From Pseudosulfitobacter pseudonitzschiae (GTDB lineage: Bacteria; Pseudomonadota; Alphaproteobacteria; Rhodobacterales; Rhodobacteraceae), in NCBI RefSeq assembly GCF_002222635.1, contig NZ_CP022415.1, positions 1,674,001 through 1,738,000 on the forward strand: a stretch of 64,000 nucleotides of DNA. Reading direction: 5' to 3'. Each line of letters starts with the position of its first letter. Within the stretch, counting starts at the first letter, position 1. Shown piece by piece: positions 45,561 through 54,000 of the stretch. A model generated the notes under the pieces. The model had not been told where the DNA came from and did not search any database. It saw only the letters and a list, made by a program, of their open reading frames with translations. The position numbers were made by a program, and so were the translations under genes.

Positions 45561-45704
45561 CGACGGCAGCAGGGTTCTGCTGGAGCGCTGCAACCGCTAT
45601 CGCAAAAAAGTCTTCGTGTTTTGAGAAAGTTGAGGTAAGTTCACCTAAGATAAGTTGAAAATACCGTCTTTTTGGTTTTAATTAGTTATTCTTGGAGACA
45701 TCAC

Positions 45705-46265
45705 ATGAAAATTCTTGGACTATCGATTGCCGCAGTGTGCCTTGCTGGCACCGGAGCAAATGCCCAGAATATATCCTACGAAATCTATGGCGGCGTCGCA
45801 CTCGAAGATAGTTCTGGCCTGAATTACGGTGGCACAAACTTTGCGATGGACCATGGAAGTACTTTTGGTGTCGGTGCCTATCTGGATCCTATACGTGGCT
45901 TCGAGTTCGGGCTTGATATCATGGTGACCGACCGTCGTTACGACGGCTTCGTCAGCGGCGTTGAAACAGCTTCTCTTATGGTGAATGCGCGCTACCCCTT
46001 TGCAATTAGCAGCACGATCGAGGGCTATGTCGGTCTTGGCTTGGGTGTTGTAGATGTCAAATATGATGGCAACACGGCATTTCCCGCTTTCTCAGGAAGT
46101 GATGCTGTCGCAGGTGGTCAAATCAGCCTTGGTGCAAGTTACGCCCTACCAAGAGGTCAGATATTCACCGAGCTGAAGTACCAAGAAGCATTTAAGGACG
46201 CGACAATCGTTGGCGCTGATGTCGGGTACAACAGCACATCCTTTCTCGTAGGGTACCGTTTCTAA
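45705..46265 (+). CDS. OmpA-like/opacity-type outer-membrane beta-barrel
   Basis: A 186-residue exported protein with a signal peptide (MKILGLSIAAVCLAGTGANA). The mature chain has eight or so amphipathic strands (ISYEIYGGVALED, TFGVGAYLDP, GYVGLGLGVVDVKY) and ends TSFLVGYRF, with a terminal Phe. This is the pattern of small 8-stranded barrels. The start follows GGAG. Likely an accessory (moron) gene of the element. Confidence 0.78.
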   Translation: MKILGLSIAAVCLAGTGANAQNISYEIYGGVALEDSSGLNYGGTNFAMDHGSTFGVGAYLDPIRGFEFGLDIMVTDRRYDGFVSGVETASLMVNARYPFAISSTIEGYVGLGLGVVDVKYDGNTAFPAFSGSDAVAGGQISLGASYALPRGQIFTELKYQEAFKDATIVGADVGYNSTSFLVGYRF

Positions 46266-46438
46266 TCCGCTTCACTCAAAAGAAGTCTTGCAGTTCGATT
46301 ACTGGCTGCCTTGCAACTGGATATTCCAGATACTTCAGCGAAGTTCATGTTGGCCTTGGCACTATGTAACGATCTCCGACGTGGGACGCTGCAATGATCA
46401 TTGCTGGTGGCAAACGATGTATGTGCTGATGGCTTCCG

Positions 46439-46480
46439 CACAGCCCGTATCATGGTCCGCGCCACGGCGGTCCCTGCCCC
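46439..46480 (+). repeat. Gene-tail repeat, copy C (diverged)
   Basis: About 42 nt with CAGCCCGTATCATGG and GCCACGGCGGTCCCTGCCC, in the same orientation as copies A, B and D. Confidence 0.5.
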
Positions 46481-46533
46481 GTCCGACTGCGTCCGGCACC
46501 AGACTGCAAAAGCAACTGTAGTGACCCTGCTCA

Positions 46534-46611
46534 TCACGTCATCAGCCAGATCACCAATGCGACCAAAACCAATATGATCAGAGTCAAAACATCGTTTGTG
46601 GCGAATGTCAT
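46534..46611 (-). CDS. Possible 25-residue membrane peptide
   Basis: ATG 46611 begins MTFATNDVLTLIILVLVALV and ends IWLMT, a single membrane span. AAGGG lies about 11 nt upstream. Its position next to the lysis genes fits a tiny phage membrane protein, but the support is weak. Confidence 0.3.
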   Translation of the reverse strand: MTFATNDVLTLIILVLVALVIWLMT

Positions 46612-46840
46612 GCTATCAATGCCCTTCGTGCTTTGCCTCCATGTGTGGCAAATTGGCTGTTTGCCCAGAAATCCGCTGCAATAGGCTTTCCATGAAACTG
46701 AGCGCGACAGTGCTGCAACCACGGCAACTGCCACACGGGCATCACGATCAGCGACGACGCGTGTCACGTAGCCAGCCCCTTCATGCAGCATTCGCAATTG
46801 CCTGGACGGCGCATGGCCAAGCCGGGCACTACGCGGCCCT

Positions 46841-46930
46841 CGATCAAATTTTTGAAAGCCCACCTGCTGTGGATCAGGGCTCACCCACACCCCGCGTCAT
46901 GCCCCCGCACAACGGCGGTCCCTGCCCTCC
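46841..46930 (+). repeat. Gene-tail repeat, copy D (source copy)
   Basis: This copy covers the last codons of the intact spanin-like gene and about 40 nt downstream, so it is the likely origin of copies A-C. Confidence 0.6.
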
Positions 46931-47081
46931 CTACATCATCGGGCGTCAGCGGATCGGGCAATGCTTCGGCCAGCCGCTCGATGGCGCCGGTGTAGTCGGG
47001 CCCACAAAAGGCCGCGTCACTGGTGCCGATGGCGCAGCTGGTCACGCCAATCAGGGGCAGCATCAGTATCCTTGACAGCAT
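46881..47081 (-). CDS. Rz1-like o-spanin candidate (lipoprotein)
   Basis: A 66-residue protein with a short hydrophobic lead and a lipobox-like VTSC at residues 13-16, as in outer-membrane spanin lipoproteins. AAAGGA lies 8 nt before the ATG. It overlaps the end of the Rz-like gene in another frame by 65 nt, the usual Rz/Rz1 arrangement, and lies next to the endolysin. The tail (LTPDDVGRAGTAVVRGHDAG) is the source of the local repeat family. Confidence 0.55.
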   Translation of the reverse strand: MLSRILMLPLIGVTSCAIGTSDAAFCGPDYTGAIERLAEALPDPLTPDDVGRAGTAVVRGHDAGCG

Positions 47082-47208
47082 CGGAGATGTCCTTTGATCG
47101 TTGCAGGGTGTCTTCACGCTGGTCGCGCGCACGGTCCTCACCGCCCTGCCGGTAGTCCAGCAGCACAATCACCAGCAGCACGGCAACGGCGGCAACCGCG
47201 CGCCTCAT
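47017..47208 (-). CDS. Rz-like i-spanin candidate
   Basis: A 63-residue protein with one N-terminal membrane helix (AVAAVAVLLVIVLLDY) followed by a charged, probably coiled-coil, periplasmic part (EDRARDQREDTLQRSKDISDAVK). Its ATG overlaps the endolysin stop (ATGA), and its 3' end overlaps the Rz1-like gene. The topology fits an inner-membrane spanin of a phage lysis cassette. Confidence 0.6.
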   Translation of the reverse strand: MRRAVAAVAVLLVIVLLDYRQGGEDRARDQREDTLQRSKDISDAVKDTDAAPDWRDQLRHRHQ

Positions 47209-47858
47209 TCCGCCAGCCGCGCCAGCCGCGCCAGCCGCTTCCGAAACAGGTAGACCAGCGCCACGCCGGTCACCACGAAGCCCGCCACGACGATGTACTG
47301 GGCCACTGGGTCAAGCCCGCCGACGCCGGTGACCACGCCGCCCGAGGCCGCAACTGCGCCGCCCAGACCTGCCAGCGTCGCCTTAGCCTGCCCGTCTTTC
47401 GCAACGGTGTCAGCCTCGCGGGGCTCTTCGGGTGCAAACTTTGGCGTGGCGCGCCGCCTGGCAAAGGGCTTGCCCCAACTTGCACGCATGGGCCGTGCGT
47501 CGACGTGCACAAAGTTCTGCTTCGGATAGGTTCCGATGCCTTTGAAGCCGACAGACAAAGCCGCCGCGATATAGGTGTCGGGGTCGTGGTTATCCATCCG
47601 CACATCAAAGGCGATCCCCTCCATGTGCTTGCTGGCCCTGGCCCCGCCCACAGCGCGGTTGTGCTCCGGGCTGCGATAGGCACTGTTGACGATCATCGGC
47701 GCGCCCAGCTTGCTGCGCAGCGCTTGCAGCTTGTCCATCGCCTCCGGCACGACCATCAGCCGCCCCGTGCCACGGCAGGCGATTTCCTGAGGGCTGAAGT
47801 CCGGCCAGCGCCAATCCGACACGGGATAGTCGCGCCAGTGTTTGTAAAGTTTGGTCAT
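47205..47858 (-). CDS. Phage endolysin, peptidase M15 type
   Basis: A 217-residue protein. The catalytic domain (about residues 1-130) has the M15A zinc-peptidase blocks NSAYRSPEHNRAVGGARASKHMEGIAFDVRM and NFVHVDARP, which cut peptidoglycan peptides. After a linker, the C-terminus carries a membrane helix (YIVVAGFVVTGVALVYLF), as in tail-anchored endolysins of GTA-like and alphaproteobacterial prophages. It lies between holin-like and spanin-like genes. Confidence 0.88.
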   Translation of the reverse strand: MTKLYKHWRDYPVSDWRWPDFSPQEIACRGTGRLMVVPEAMDKLQALRSKLGAPMIVNSAYRSPEHNRAVGGARASKHMEGIAFDVRMDNHDPDTYIAAALSVGFKGIGTYPKQNFVHVDARPMRASWGKPFARRRATPKFAPEEPREADTVAKDGQAKATLAGLGGAVAASGGVVTGVGGLDPVAQYIVVAGFVVTGVALVYLFRKRLARLARLAE

Positions 47859-47871
47859 GGTGTCTCCAATA

Positions 47872-47894
47872 CAAAAAAGCCCCGCTGGCGGGGC
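47872..47894 (-). terminator. Terminator between holin-like and endolysin genes
   Basis: On the reverse strand, GCCCCGC/GCGGGGC is followed by six T residues. It may lower expression of the lysis genes downstream. Confidence 0.75.
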
Positions 47895-47925
47895 ATGGTG
47901 GTCAGATTGCGGGGTGGTTGACCTG

Positions 47926-48168
47926 CTAGGGCCGGTTGTCGCGGCTCAGGATCTGCTTCACGTCCGTGCGGATTTCGCCGAGCATGTCGTTTGTTTCCTT
48001 GCGGGCGCTGGCAGCAACTTCCAGATCCTCCTTGCGCTGCGTCCAGAGCCGCCGGATCTCGCGCTCGTTGCCGATCGCCTTGGCCTCGAGCCGGACCATC
48101 CACAGAAGAAAGGCAAAGACCGCAGCAAGGGCCGCCCAGAAGTCGCGTATCAAATCATAAACGGTCAT
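47926..48168 (-). CDS. Small phage membrane protein, holin-like
   Basis: An 80-residue protein with one N-terminal membrane helix (FWAALAAVFAFLLWMV) and a long charged helix (EREIRRLWTQRKEDLEVAASARKETNDMLGEIRTDVKQIL). It lies just upstream of the endolysin, where prophages of this group carry a holin or related accessory. The function is inferred from position and topology. Confidence 0.6.
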   Translation of the reverse strand: MTVYDLIRDFWAALAAVFAFLLWMVRLEAKAIGNEREIRRLWTQRKEDLEVAASARKETNDMLGEIRTDVKQILSRDNRP

Positions 48169-48171
48169 GGA

Positions 48172-48615
48172 TCAGGCCCAGTGCGTGTCGTCGGTGATGT
48201 CGTCGGGGATCGGGTCCGTAGCCTCGAGCGTATCGGAGGCCGCGCGGATCGCCGCCACCTGCGCCCAGAGCGCCGCGCCCGCCGTCCATGCGTCCAGCTC
48301 GCCTGCCGTCCATTGGGACCGGCCCTTTTCGGCAAGGATGGCGGCCTGCGCTGTCAGGTTGCGCTGCTTCCATTCGGGACAGATCGCAAGAATGCGGCGC
48401 GCGGCCTCGGCCTTGATCGCGGCACATTTCTGCGACAAGACGACTGCGGGAGCGGGCACAGGTGCCTCCCCTGATGTGTAACCAAGCTGCGCAATCTGGT
48501 CCTGCGTCGCGACAAAGTACCCCTTGTACGAGACGCCATCGTAAGCGTGGTGGCCCGATTGCTGTGGAACACCTGCTTTGGTTTCGGCTGATTCAGTTTC
48601 GTCGCTCATAGCCAT
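48172..48615 (-). CDS. Phage tail-fibre assembly-like protein
   Basis: A 147-residue protein following the tail-fibre gene with a 10-nt overlap. The helical C-terminal half (CAAIKAEAARRILAICPEWKQRN) matches the pattern of small fibre-assembly or fibre-tip proteins. The function is inferred from position. Confidence 0.5.
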   Translation of the reverse strand: MAMSDETESAETKAGVPQQSGHHAYDGVSYKGYFVATQDQIAQLGYTSGEAPVPAPAVVLSQKCAAIKAEAARRILAICPEWKQRNLTAQAAILAEKGRSQWTAGELDAWTAGAALWAQVAAIRAASDTLEATDPIPDDITDDTHWA

Positions 48616-49373
48616 GCCTCAAAAATTATGTCCCAGTTTGCCGTGGTCATGCCTGCGATAGCGCCTCCACCGGCTGGAGGTATAAAGATAGATGATCCAA
48701 CTTGTACTATGCTGGTTGCGTTAACGTAACTAGTGTTGCCTCTAGCACCACTGCCTTCGGAAGTGCTTGTAATGTCAATGCGGTCTCCTACAGAATACCC
48801 TTGACTGGGAGTAGTACACTCTAGCATCACTCGCCAACGTGATGGGGTTTGACCTAACCCGTGAAGGGCAGATATCGGGTTACTGGCATTCCACGGAGTT
48901 TGGCTGGTGTAATCCGCCGCTCGGAACGTGTGGATAGCGAGTTTAAGTTGTGCAGGGGTGATGTAGGCGTAGTCTGTTACAACGCCGCCTTCCCACTCTG
49001 CGTCGGTATTGATCAGGTCCGCGAAGTTCAGCAGAGCGACGTCCCCAAGCCCTTGAACGCTCCGCGCCTCGGCGTCGGTTTCACTTTCGAGAACCGCGCG
49101 GCCCGTTGTGCCGGTGTCGAGGAACCCCAGCCCGTCCTCTGCCCCGTTGACCTGAAGCACCGTGCCCGCTTTGCCGGTCAGCTCCGGCAGATCGCCCGCC
49201 ATGGCGATGGCGGTGATCTCGGTCACCTTGGTGCCGATCCAGGTGACCACGGCGTCCATATAGGCCACCAGCGTGGCAAAGAAGGTTACATTGGCCTCGG
49301 CCCGTGCCTTGAAGGTCGCGGGCTCGCTGCGCAAGGCGGGCGGTGGCACTGTTGGGGGCACTGGTGCTGGCAT
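48606..49373 (-). CDS. Phage tail fibre / receptor-binding-like protein
   Basis: A 255-residue protein with a Pro-rich N-terminus (MPAPVPPTVPPP), a fibre-like middle (LTGKAGTVLQVNGAEDGLGFLDTG) and a Gly-rich beta C-terminus (SSIFIPPAGGGAIAGMTTANWDIIFEAWL). The pattern is that of host-recognition proteins at the tail tip. It has a 1-nt overlap with the gene before it. Confidence 0.6.
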   Translation of the reverse strand: MPAPVPPTVPPPALRSEPATFKARAEANVTFFATLVAYMDAVVTWIGTKVTEITAIAMAGDLPELTGKAGTVLQVNGAEDGLGFLDTGTTGRAVLESETDAEARSVQGLGDVALLNFADLINTDAEWEGGVVTDYAYITPAQLKLAIHTFRAADYTSQTPWNASNPISALHGLGQTPSRWRVMLECTTPSQGYSVGDRIDITSTSEGSGARGNTSYVNATSIVQVGSSIFIPPAGGGAIAGMTTANWDIIFEAWL

Positions 49374-50305
49374 CAGACTATTCCTTGTACTTCGATTGAG
49401 ATGATGGCGTGATCCGCGCCGGTGTAGAGCGTCCGGTAGCCACGATAGAACCCGTAGTTTGTCGCCGCATATTCGTTGGTTTCGCTGGCAATCCAGACCA
49501 CAGGTGTCCCGCCGCGCAGACCCTTGAGAATCCGCGTCACAGCTGCCACGCTGTTGCGCTTGACCACAACGTCGAAGTCCATAAGCCGCGTGGCCTCGCG
49601 CTTCATCGTCTCGAGATTGCCAAAGTCGTCGGTCTGCACAAAGCTGAAGTCGAGACCCGAGGCCGCAATCCCGTCCTGCGGTGTGATCCCCAGCTCGGAG
49701 ACATAGCCCTGCACGATCTGGCCCACCGCAACCTCCGGCCCCGTCGCCGTCACCACGATACGCGGCGTGCCAAGCACCGGCAGGTCGGTCAGCACGAACT
49801 CTTCCAGCGGGCGGAACGGTTCGACAAAATAAGCCAGCCAGTCGGTTACGGCGCTTTCGTCGTTCATCTCCACCGTGCGGTCATAGATCAGGTCCGGATC
49901 GGCATAGACCCGTACCCGCACGGTGTCGGCAACAATCCCGTATCCGGCAAGGCCACCGATAAACACGCCCGGTGTCACTTCAAACTCGATCGAGCCCGCC
50001 TGCACCGCAGGCTGTGACGGCTTTCGATCAAAGACCCGCCAGCGGTTCGTGGCCCCGATGATCTGCCAGTAGACAGGGTCGGGATTGTCCACCAGCGGAT
50101 CCGCAAGCGCCGCCACCTCTAGGTCGGGATCGTTGCCGGTGTTGTCATCGAGCAGCGACCGGTAAACCGCGTGCGTGACCAGACTGATGGCAAACTCCCC
50201 CCGCGCGTAGGTCGTGAGTGCGGACCAGACCGCATGGTCATCCTCGGCCACATTGGTGGCTGTCAGGGTCAGCCCGGTGACCGGCACCGGCAGGATGATT
50301 TTCAT
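49373..50305 (-). CDS. Phage tail-tip protein with carbohydrate-binding-like module
   Basis: A 310-residue structural protein following the tape measure with a 4-nt overlap. Its N-terminal part (VWSALTTYARGEFAISLVTHAVYRSLLDDNTGNDP...YWQIIGATNRW) resembles the CBM5/12 pattern seen in phage adhesins. The remainder is beta-rich. Likely part of the distal tail. Confidence 0.6.
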   Translation of the reverse strand: MKIILPVPVTGLTLTATNVAEDDHAVWSALTTYARGEFAISLVTHAVYRSLLDDNTGNDPDLEVAALADPLVDNPDPVYWQIIGATNRWRVFDRKPSQPAVQAGSIEFEVTPGVFIGGLAGYGIVADTVRVRVYADPDLIYDRTVEMNDESAVTDWLAYFVEPFRPLEEFVLTDLPVLGTPRIVVTATGPEVAVGQIVQGYVSELGITPQDGIAASGLDFSFVQTDDFGNLETMKREATRLMDFDVVVKRNSVAAVTRILKGLRGGTPVVWIASETNEYAATNYGFYRGYRTLYTGADHAIISIEVQGIV

Positions 50306-53300
50306 GTGCCGGGCTCCAGTTCGGCACGGCGTGCCTGATTAAAGAGCCGGTTGGTCAGCCGCGCGTTGCTCTGGTCGCCCTCGCGGATCGCGCGCACCAC
50401 CTCGCGCAGCAGCGTGGTGACATCATCCCCCGCAGCGGTCCGGATGTCCTCGAGGCTGGCGCGATACCCACCTGCGGTTTGCGCATAAATCTGGTCCGCT
50501 TTGGTTTTGAACAGCGTGTTGTTGGCAAGACTGGCACTCAGGGCATCCGAGGCGGCCGTAATGTCGGCAAAGGCCGGTGACAGTTTGATCAGCGCTGCCA
50601 CCAGCTCGCTGTCGCCCAGACTGTCGGCCTCATCCACCAACGCCCGGAAGGCCGCGCGGCTGGCGGGCAGTGCGTTGATCCCGAGATCCGACAGCTGCTC
50701 CGTCAACCGCTGCGTCGCCTTGGCCGTGCGTTCCTGTGCGGTGTAGAACTCCTGGTAATAGGCGCCGGTGATAGTGCCGAAGTCCTGCAAGCTGCCGAAG
50801 AGATCGACAAAGCTGCTGGCGGCATCGCCGCCCACCAGTGACAGATCATAAAGCTGCAGCCCCAGCGCATCCATCATCGGATTGACCGCCTGCAGGCTGC
50901 TGACGATCCGCTGCAGCGCATCAAACGACCCCTCGCCCACACGCTTCAGCGCCTCGAACTTCTCGTTCACATGGCTGATCGTTTCGGTGGTGGTCCGGTT
51001 GAAGAGCTTGCCGAACAGCCCCGACAGCGCAGTGCCACCAAAGATGTTGGACGTGGTGGTGATGATCTCGTCAAAGCTGCCCACCATCGCGTCCGCAAAG
51101 ACATCCGACAGCCGCCCCATCTCTTCGGTGATGGCCGTCCGGATCTCCTCTTCGGTCTTGCCCTTGGTCGAGATCTTGAACCGGAAGCTGGCGAGATCGA
51201 TGTTGTCTGCATCAAAGCCGATGAAGCTGCCCATATCCATGACGCTTTTGGCAATGTCCCCGATCGCCGCCTGCAAGGGCGCTGCCACATCATCCGCTGC
51301 TTCTTTGTAGGAGGTGCTGACCTTCTTGCTCAGCCCCCAGTACTTTTTGGTCTCGATGGTTTTGAAGGTCTCGACCAGCGCATCCATGCCATCCACGGTG
51401 ATCCGCAGGCCTGCATCCAGTTCCGTCACCTTCTTTTTGAAGAAGGAGAAGACGGCTGCCACCGCCAGAACCGGTGCGGCAATGGCCCCGATCGCACCCG
51501 CAATGGCGGTGCCGGTGCCGGTTGCAAAGGCCGTGCCCACCTGCGCGCCGATGCTGCCGAACATACCGCCGACACCGCTGCTGAACAGCGAACCGACCGA
51601 GTTCATAAATCCGCCTGTCAGCGCGCTGCCAAGACCGCCCAAGCCGCCCAGCAGGCCACCGCCACCACCGGCCCCGCCAAACATGCCGCCAACCTGTCCC
51701 ACACCGGGAACGCCCGCAGCTGCAGCACCTGCGCCGCCGCCCGTCATCCCCATCGACAGCATGATGCGGTTGCGGGCCGCAAGGCTGATCATCTGTGACA
51801 GCATCTGCTGGAAGCCGCCCAGAATGGAGCCGACAAAGCCCTTAAAATCCTTGAAGCCCCGCGCCATAAAGTCGCCAAAGGCATCGGCCACGCCGCCGAT
51901 CGCGGTGACCAGCGGGCGCTGCATTTCTTCGCGCAGGCGTTTGGCTTCTTTCTCCGCCTCCGTCAGGGCTTTCGAGGCCTTGTCGATCCCCTTGCCCGCC
52001 TTGCCGCCAGCCGCAGCGGTCTCATCCAGAACTTCATTCAGATCCCGACCGGCATCCGACGTGCGCTCTGCCTCTGCGCGCGCCGCCGCCACGCTGTCGG
52101 TCAGCACCCCCACCGAGGCCAGCGGGGCCACAACGCCTGCTTTCAACGCCTCGCCCACACCAGACGCCAGTTCTCCGGTTGCACGCAGCTCGCCCGACAT
52201 CTCGCGCATTGCACCGGTCGCCATACCGACATCGATGTATTGCGTGTTGAACGCGTCGCTGAACGCAGCACCGGCCTGGCCTGCGATGTCCACGGCATCG
52301 CCGACCTCGACCTTCCACGCCGAAAGGTCCGGCGGGGCAATGGCTGTGCCTCCAAATTTGGTGATGATCGCGTTCAGGGGCTCCAGAACACCGCCAATGC
52401 CGTTGCCGATCATTGTGATCAGCCCGTTGATCGCCTCCGCGCCGATCCGCTTGAAGGCCGCAGGCAGCGCATTCCACGCTGTGGTCACCGCCTTGAACGC
52501 CCCGACAAAAGCACCGATGATCTTGTTGTTGGTTTCAAGCGTAAATTCCACGATGCCTGCAAGCGCATCGACGGCGTCCGCCTTGGTCCGCAGCCAGCCC
52601 GCCTCCATCTGGAAACCAGCCGCATCAAAGGCCAGAACAATCCGGCTCCAGACTTCTGCCGCCACATCCTTCAGCAGGTTCATCGCCACACCAAAGCCGC
52701 CGACCGAGCCGGAAAGATCGATAAACTTGCCGACCAGAACACCCGCTGCCACCACAACCGCCCCGATGCCCGAGGAGAGCAGCGCACCGCGCAATGCGAC
52801 CAAAGCCCCGCCGAGCGAGAAGGTCGCCACTTTGGCCAGCACCAGAGCGCCGACATAGCGCACTCCGAAGGCGGTAACTGCGACAGTCACCACACCGGCC
52901 AACGTGCCGAGGTTCTGCGTAAACCCGTCGATCATCGCCCGCAGCAACCCGCCCTCTTTCAGGCTGTCGGTCATCGCCTGCGCCATTGCACCAAGTGATG
53001 GCACAAGGGCAATCGCCAGCTGCTGGCCTGCGTATTGCGAGATCAGGCCAAGCCGCCCGATCTGATCGTTTGCCGTCTCGATCGCACCCGCATCGACCTT
53101 GCTGACCTCGAGCCCGTAAGCCCTGATGTCGGCCCGCGCGTCGCGGATCGCATCGCCGCCCTGCAGTACCAGCAGCGCCATTTCCCGGTTGCGCACGCCC
53201 AGATCGCGCAGGATCGCCGTGGTTTTGCCCGAGGACAGCCCCAGCGCCTTGACCCTGTCGGCAATCACCGCCAGCTTTTCGTCGGCATCAATGCCTTGCA

Positions 53301-53691
53301 GATCCGCCAGCTCCAGCCCCAAAGCCTCCAGCGCGCGCTTGCCGTTGCCCGAGGTGCCGACACTGGCCAGCTCGCGGTTCATGGTCTGGATGTCGTTGGT
53401 GAGCCCAGACAGGCTCACCCCCGCCTCGCCTGCCGACAGCTCAAGTGCCCGAAAGCCCCCGATCGAGCTGTCCAGACGCCGCGCCGCTTTGGCCGCCGCA
53501 TCGATCTGGTTGGCCCCCGCCAGCGCCGCCGTCGCCAAAGCCGCGCCGAAGGCCGCCGCCGCACCGGCGACAGCGGCAAACTGCAGCTTCATCTTACTCA
53601 GTGCGCGGTCCGCCTCGCTGGCCCCCTTGCTGAACTTCGCACTGTCAAGGCCAAGGTTGACGCGCAGCGCGCCGATCACCGATTGCGACAT
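50302..53691 (-). CDS. Phage tail tape measure protein
   Basis: A 1129-residue protein, long and Ala-rich, with N-terminal coiled coil (KFSKGASEADRALSKMKLQFAAVAG), repeated hydrophobic helices (about residues 270-320) and a Gly-rich stretch (GGAGGGGGLLGGLGGLGSALTGG) near residue 700. This is the usual make-up of a tape measure that sets tail length. At about 1.5 angstrom per residue it implies a tail near 170 nm (inference). It directly follows the chaperone extension frame. Confidence 0.9.
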   Translation of the reverse strand: MSQSVIGALRVNLGLDSAKFSKGASEADRALSKMKLQFAAVAGAAAAFGAALATAALAGANQIDAAAKAARRLDSSIGGFRALELSAGEAGVSLSGLTNDIQTMNRELASVGTSGNGKRALEALGLELADLQGIDADEKLAVIADRVKALGLSSGKTTAILRDLGVRNREMALLVLQGGDAIRDARADIRAYGLEVSKVDAGAIETANDQIGRLGLISQYAGQQLAIALVPSLGAMAQAMTDSLKEGGLLRAMIDGFTQNLGTLAGVVTVAVTAFGVRYVGALVLAKVATFSLGGALVALRGALLSSGIGAVVVAAGVLVGKFIDLSGSVGGFGVAMNLLKDVAAEVWSRIVLAFDAAGFQMEAGWLRTKADAVDALAGIVEFTLETNNKIIGAFVGAFKAVTTAWNALPAAFKRIGAEAINGLITMIGNGIGGVLEPLNAIITKFGGTAIAPPDLSAWKVEVGDAVDIAGQAGAAFSDAFNTQYIDVGMATGAMREMSGELRATGELASGVGEALKAGVVAPLASVGVLTDSVAAARAEAERTSDAGRDLNEVLDETAAAGGKAGKGIDKASKALTEAEKEAKRLREEMQRPLVTAIGGVADAFGDFMARGFKDFKGFVGSILGGFQQMLSQMISLAARNRIMLSMGMTGGGAGAAAAGVPGVGQVGGMFGGAGGGGGLLGGLGGLGSALTGGFMNSVGSLFSSGVGGMFGSIGAQVGTAFATGTGTAIAGAIGAIAAPVLAVAAVFSFFKKKVTELDAGLRITVDGMDALVETFKTIETKKYWGLSKKVSTSYKEAADDVAAPLQAAIGDIAKSVMDMGSFIGFDADNIDLASFRFKISTKGKTEEEIRTAITEEMGRLSDVFADAMVGSFDEIITTTSNIFGGTALSGLFGKLFNRTTTETISHVNEKFEALKRVGEGSFDALQRIVSSLQAVNPMMDALGLQLYDLSLVGGDAASSFVDLFGSLQDFGTITGAYYQEFYTAQERTAKATQRLTEQLSDLGINALPASRAAFRALVDEADSLGDSELVAALIKLSPAFADITAASDALSASLANNTLFKTKADQIYAQTAGGYRASLEDIRTAAGDDVTTLLREVVRAIREGDQSNARLTNRLFNQARRAELEPGT

Positions 53692-54000
53692 CTATGTCTT
53701 CCTTCCTGCCATTGCGATGAAGAACGCGCGCACCTGCGCTTGTGCCACTTCATCTGGCACCGCAGATTTGCTCTTGGTTTTGGAGTATTTCGGGAGCTTT
53801 TTCGGGGCGTGGAAGGCAAGTGCCACAAGCCCCGCCATCTCGAAGTTGCGCGCCCGCGCCAGCTCGTGCTCGTTTTCCATTCTGGCGACTGCAGCGTGCA
53901 GGATCGTGATGATCTCGCGCGGGGTCAGCCGCCAGAACCGCTCGTAGTCCTGACCCGCCTCAAGCCAGCTGGCCTGAAGCGCATCAATCAGGTCGCGGGC
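53692..54000 (-). CDS. Tail-assembly chaperone extension (-1 frame)
   Basis: An open frame that overlaps the end of the chaperone gene in the -1 frame and ends just before the tape measure gene. It reads RDLIDALQASWLEAGQDYERFW then ...MENEHELARARNFEMAGLVALAFHAPKK. An internal ATG at 53880 would give only 62 residues. In many long-tailed phages this second part is made by programmed -1 frameshifting (the lambda G/GT system). A matching slippery heptamer lies at 54021-54027. Confidence 0.65.
   Translation of the reverse strand, partial: ARDLIDALQASWLEAGQDYERFWRLTPREIITILHAAVARMENEHELARARNFEMAGLVALAFHAPKKLPKYSKTKSKSAVPDEVAQAQVRAFFIAMAGRKT

Larger units (their letters stand above)
45307..45704. 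other. Non-coding region between dam-like and outer-membrane genes
   Basis: 398 nt holding a terminator-like hairpin (45426-45449), repeat copy B and the promoter region of the following outer-membrane protein gene. No gene is seen. Confidence 0.45.

Noticed and set aside
46262-46537. 91-codon reverse frame between the outer-membrane gene and repeat copy C
   Set aside because: No family match or ribosome site; its middle is repeat copy C, so it is likely a chance frame.
51314-52858. Forward open frame of 514 codons opposite the tape measure gene
   Set aside because: Ala/Pro/Ser-rich antisense reading of the tape measure gene, with no signals of its own.
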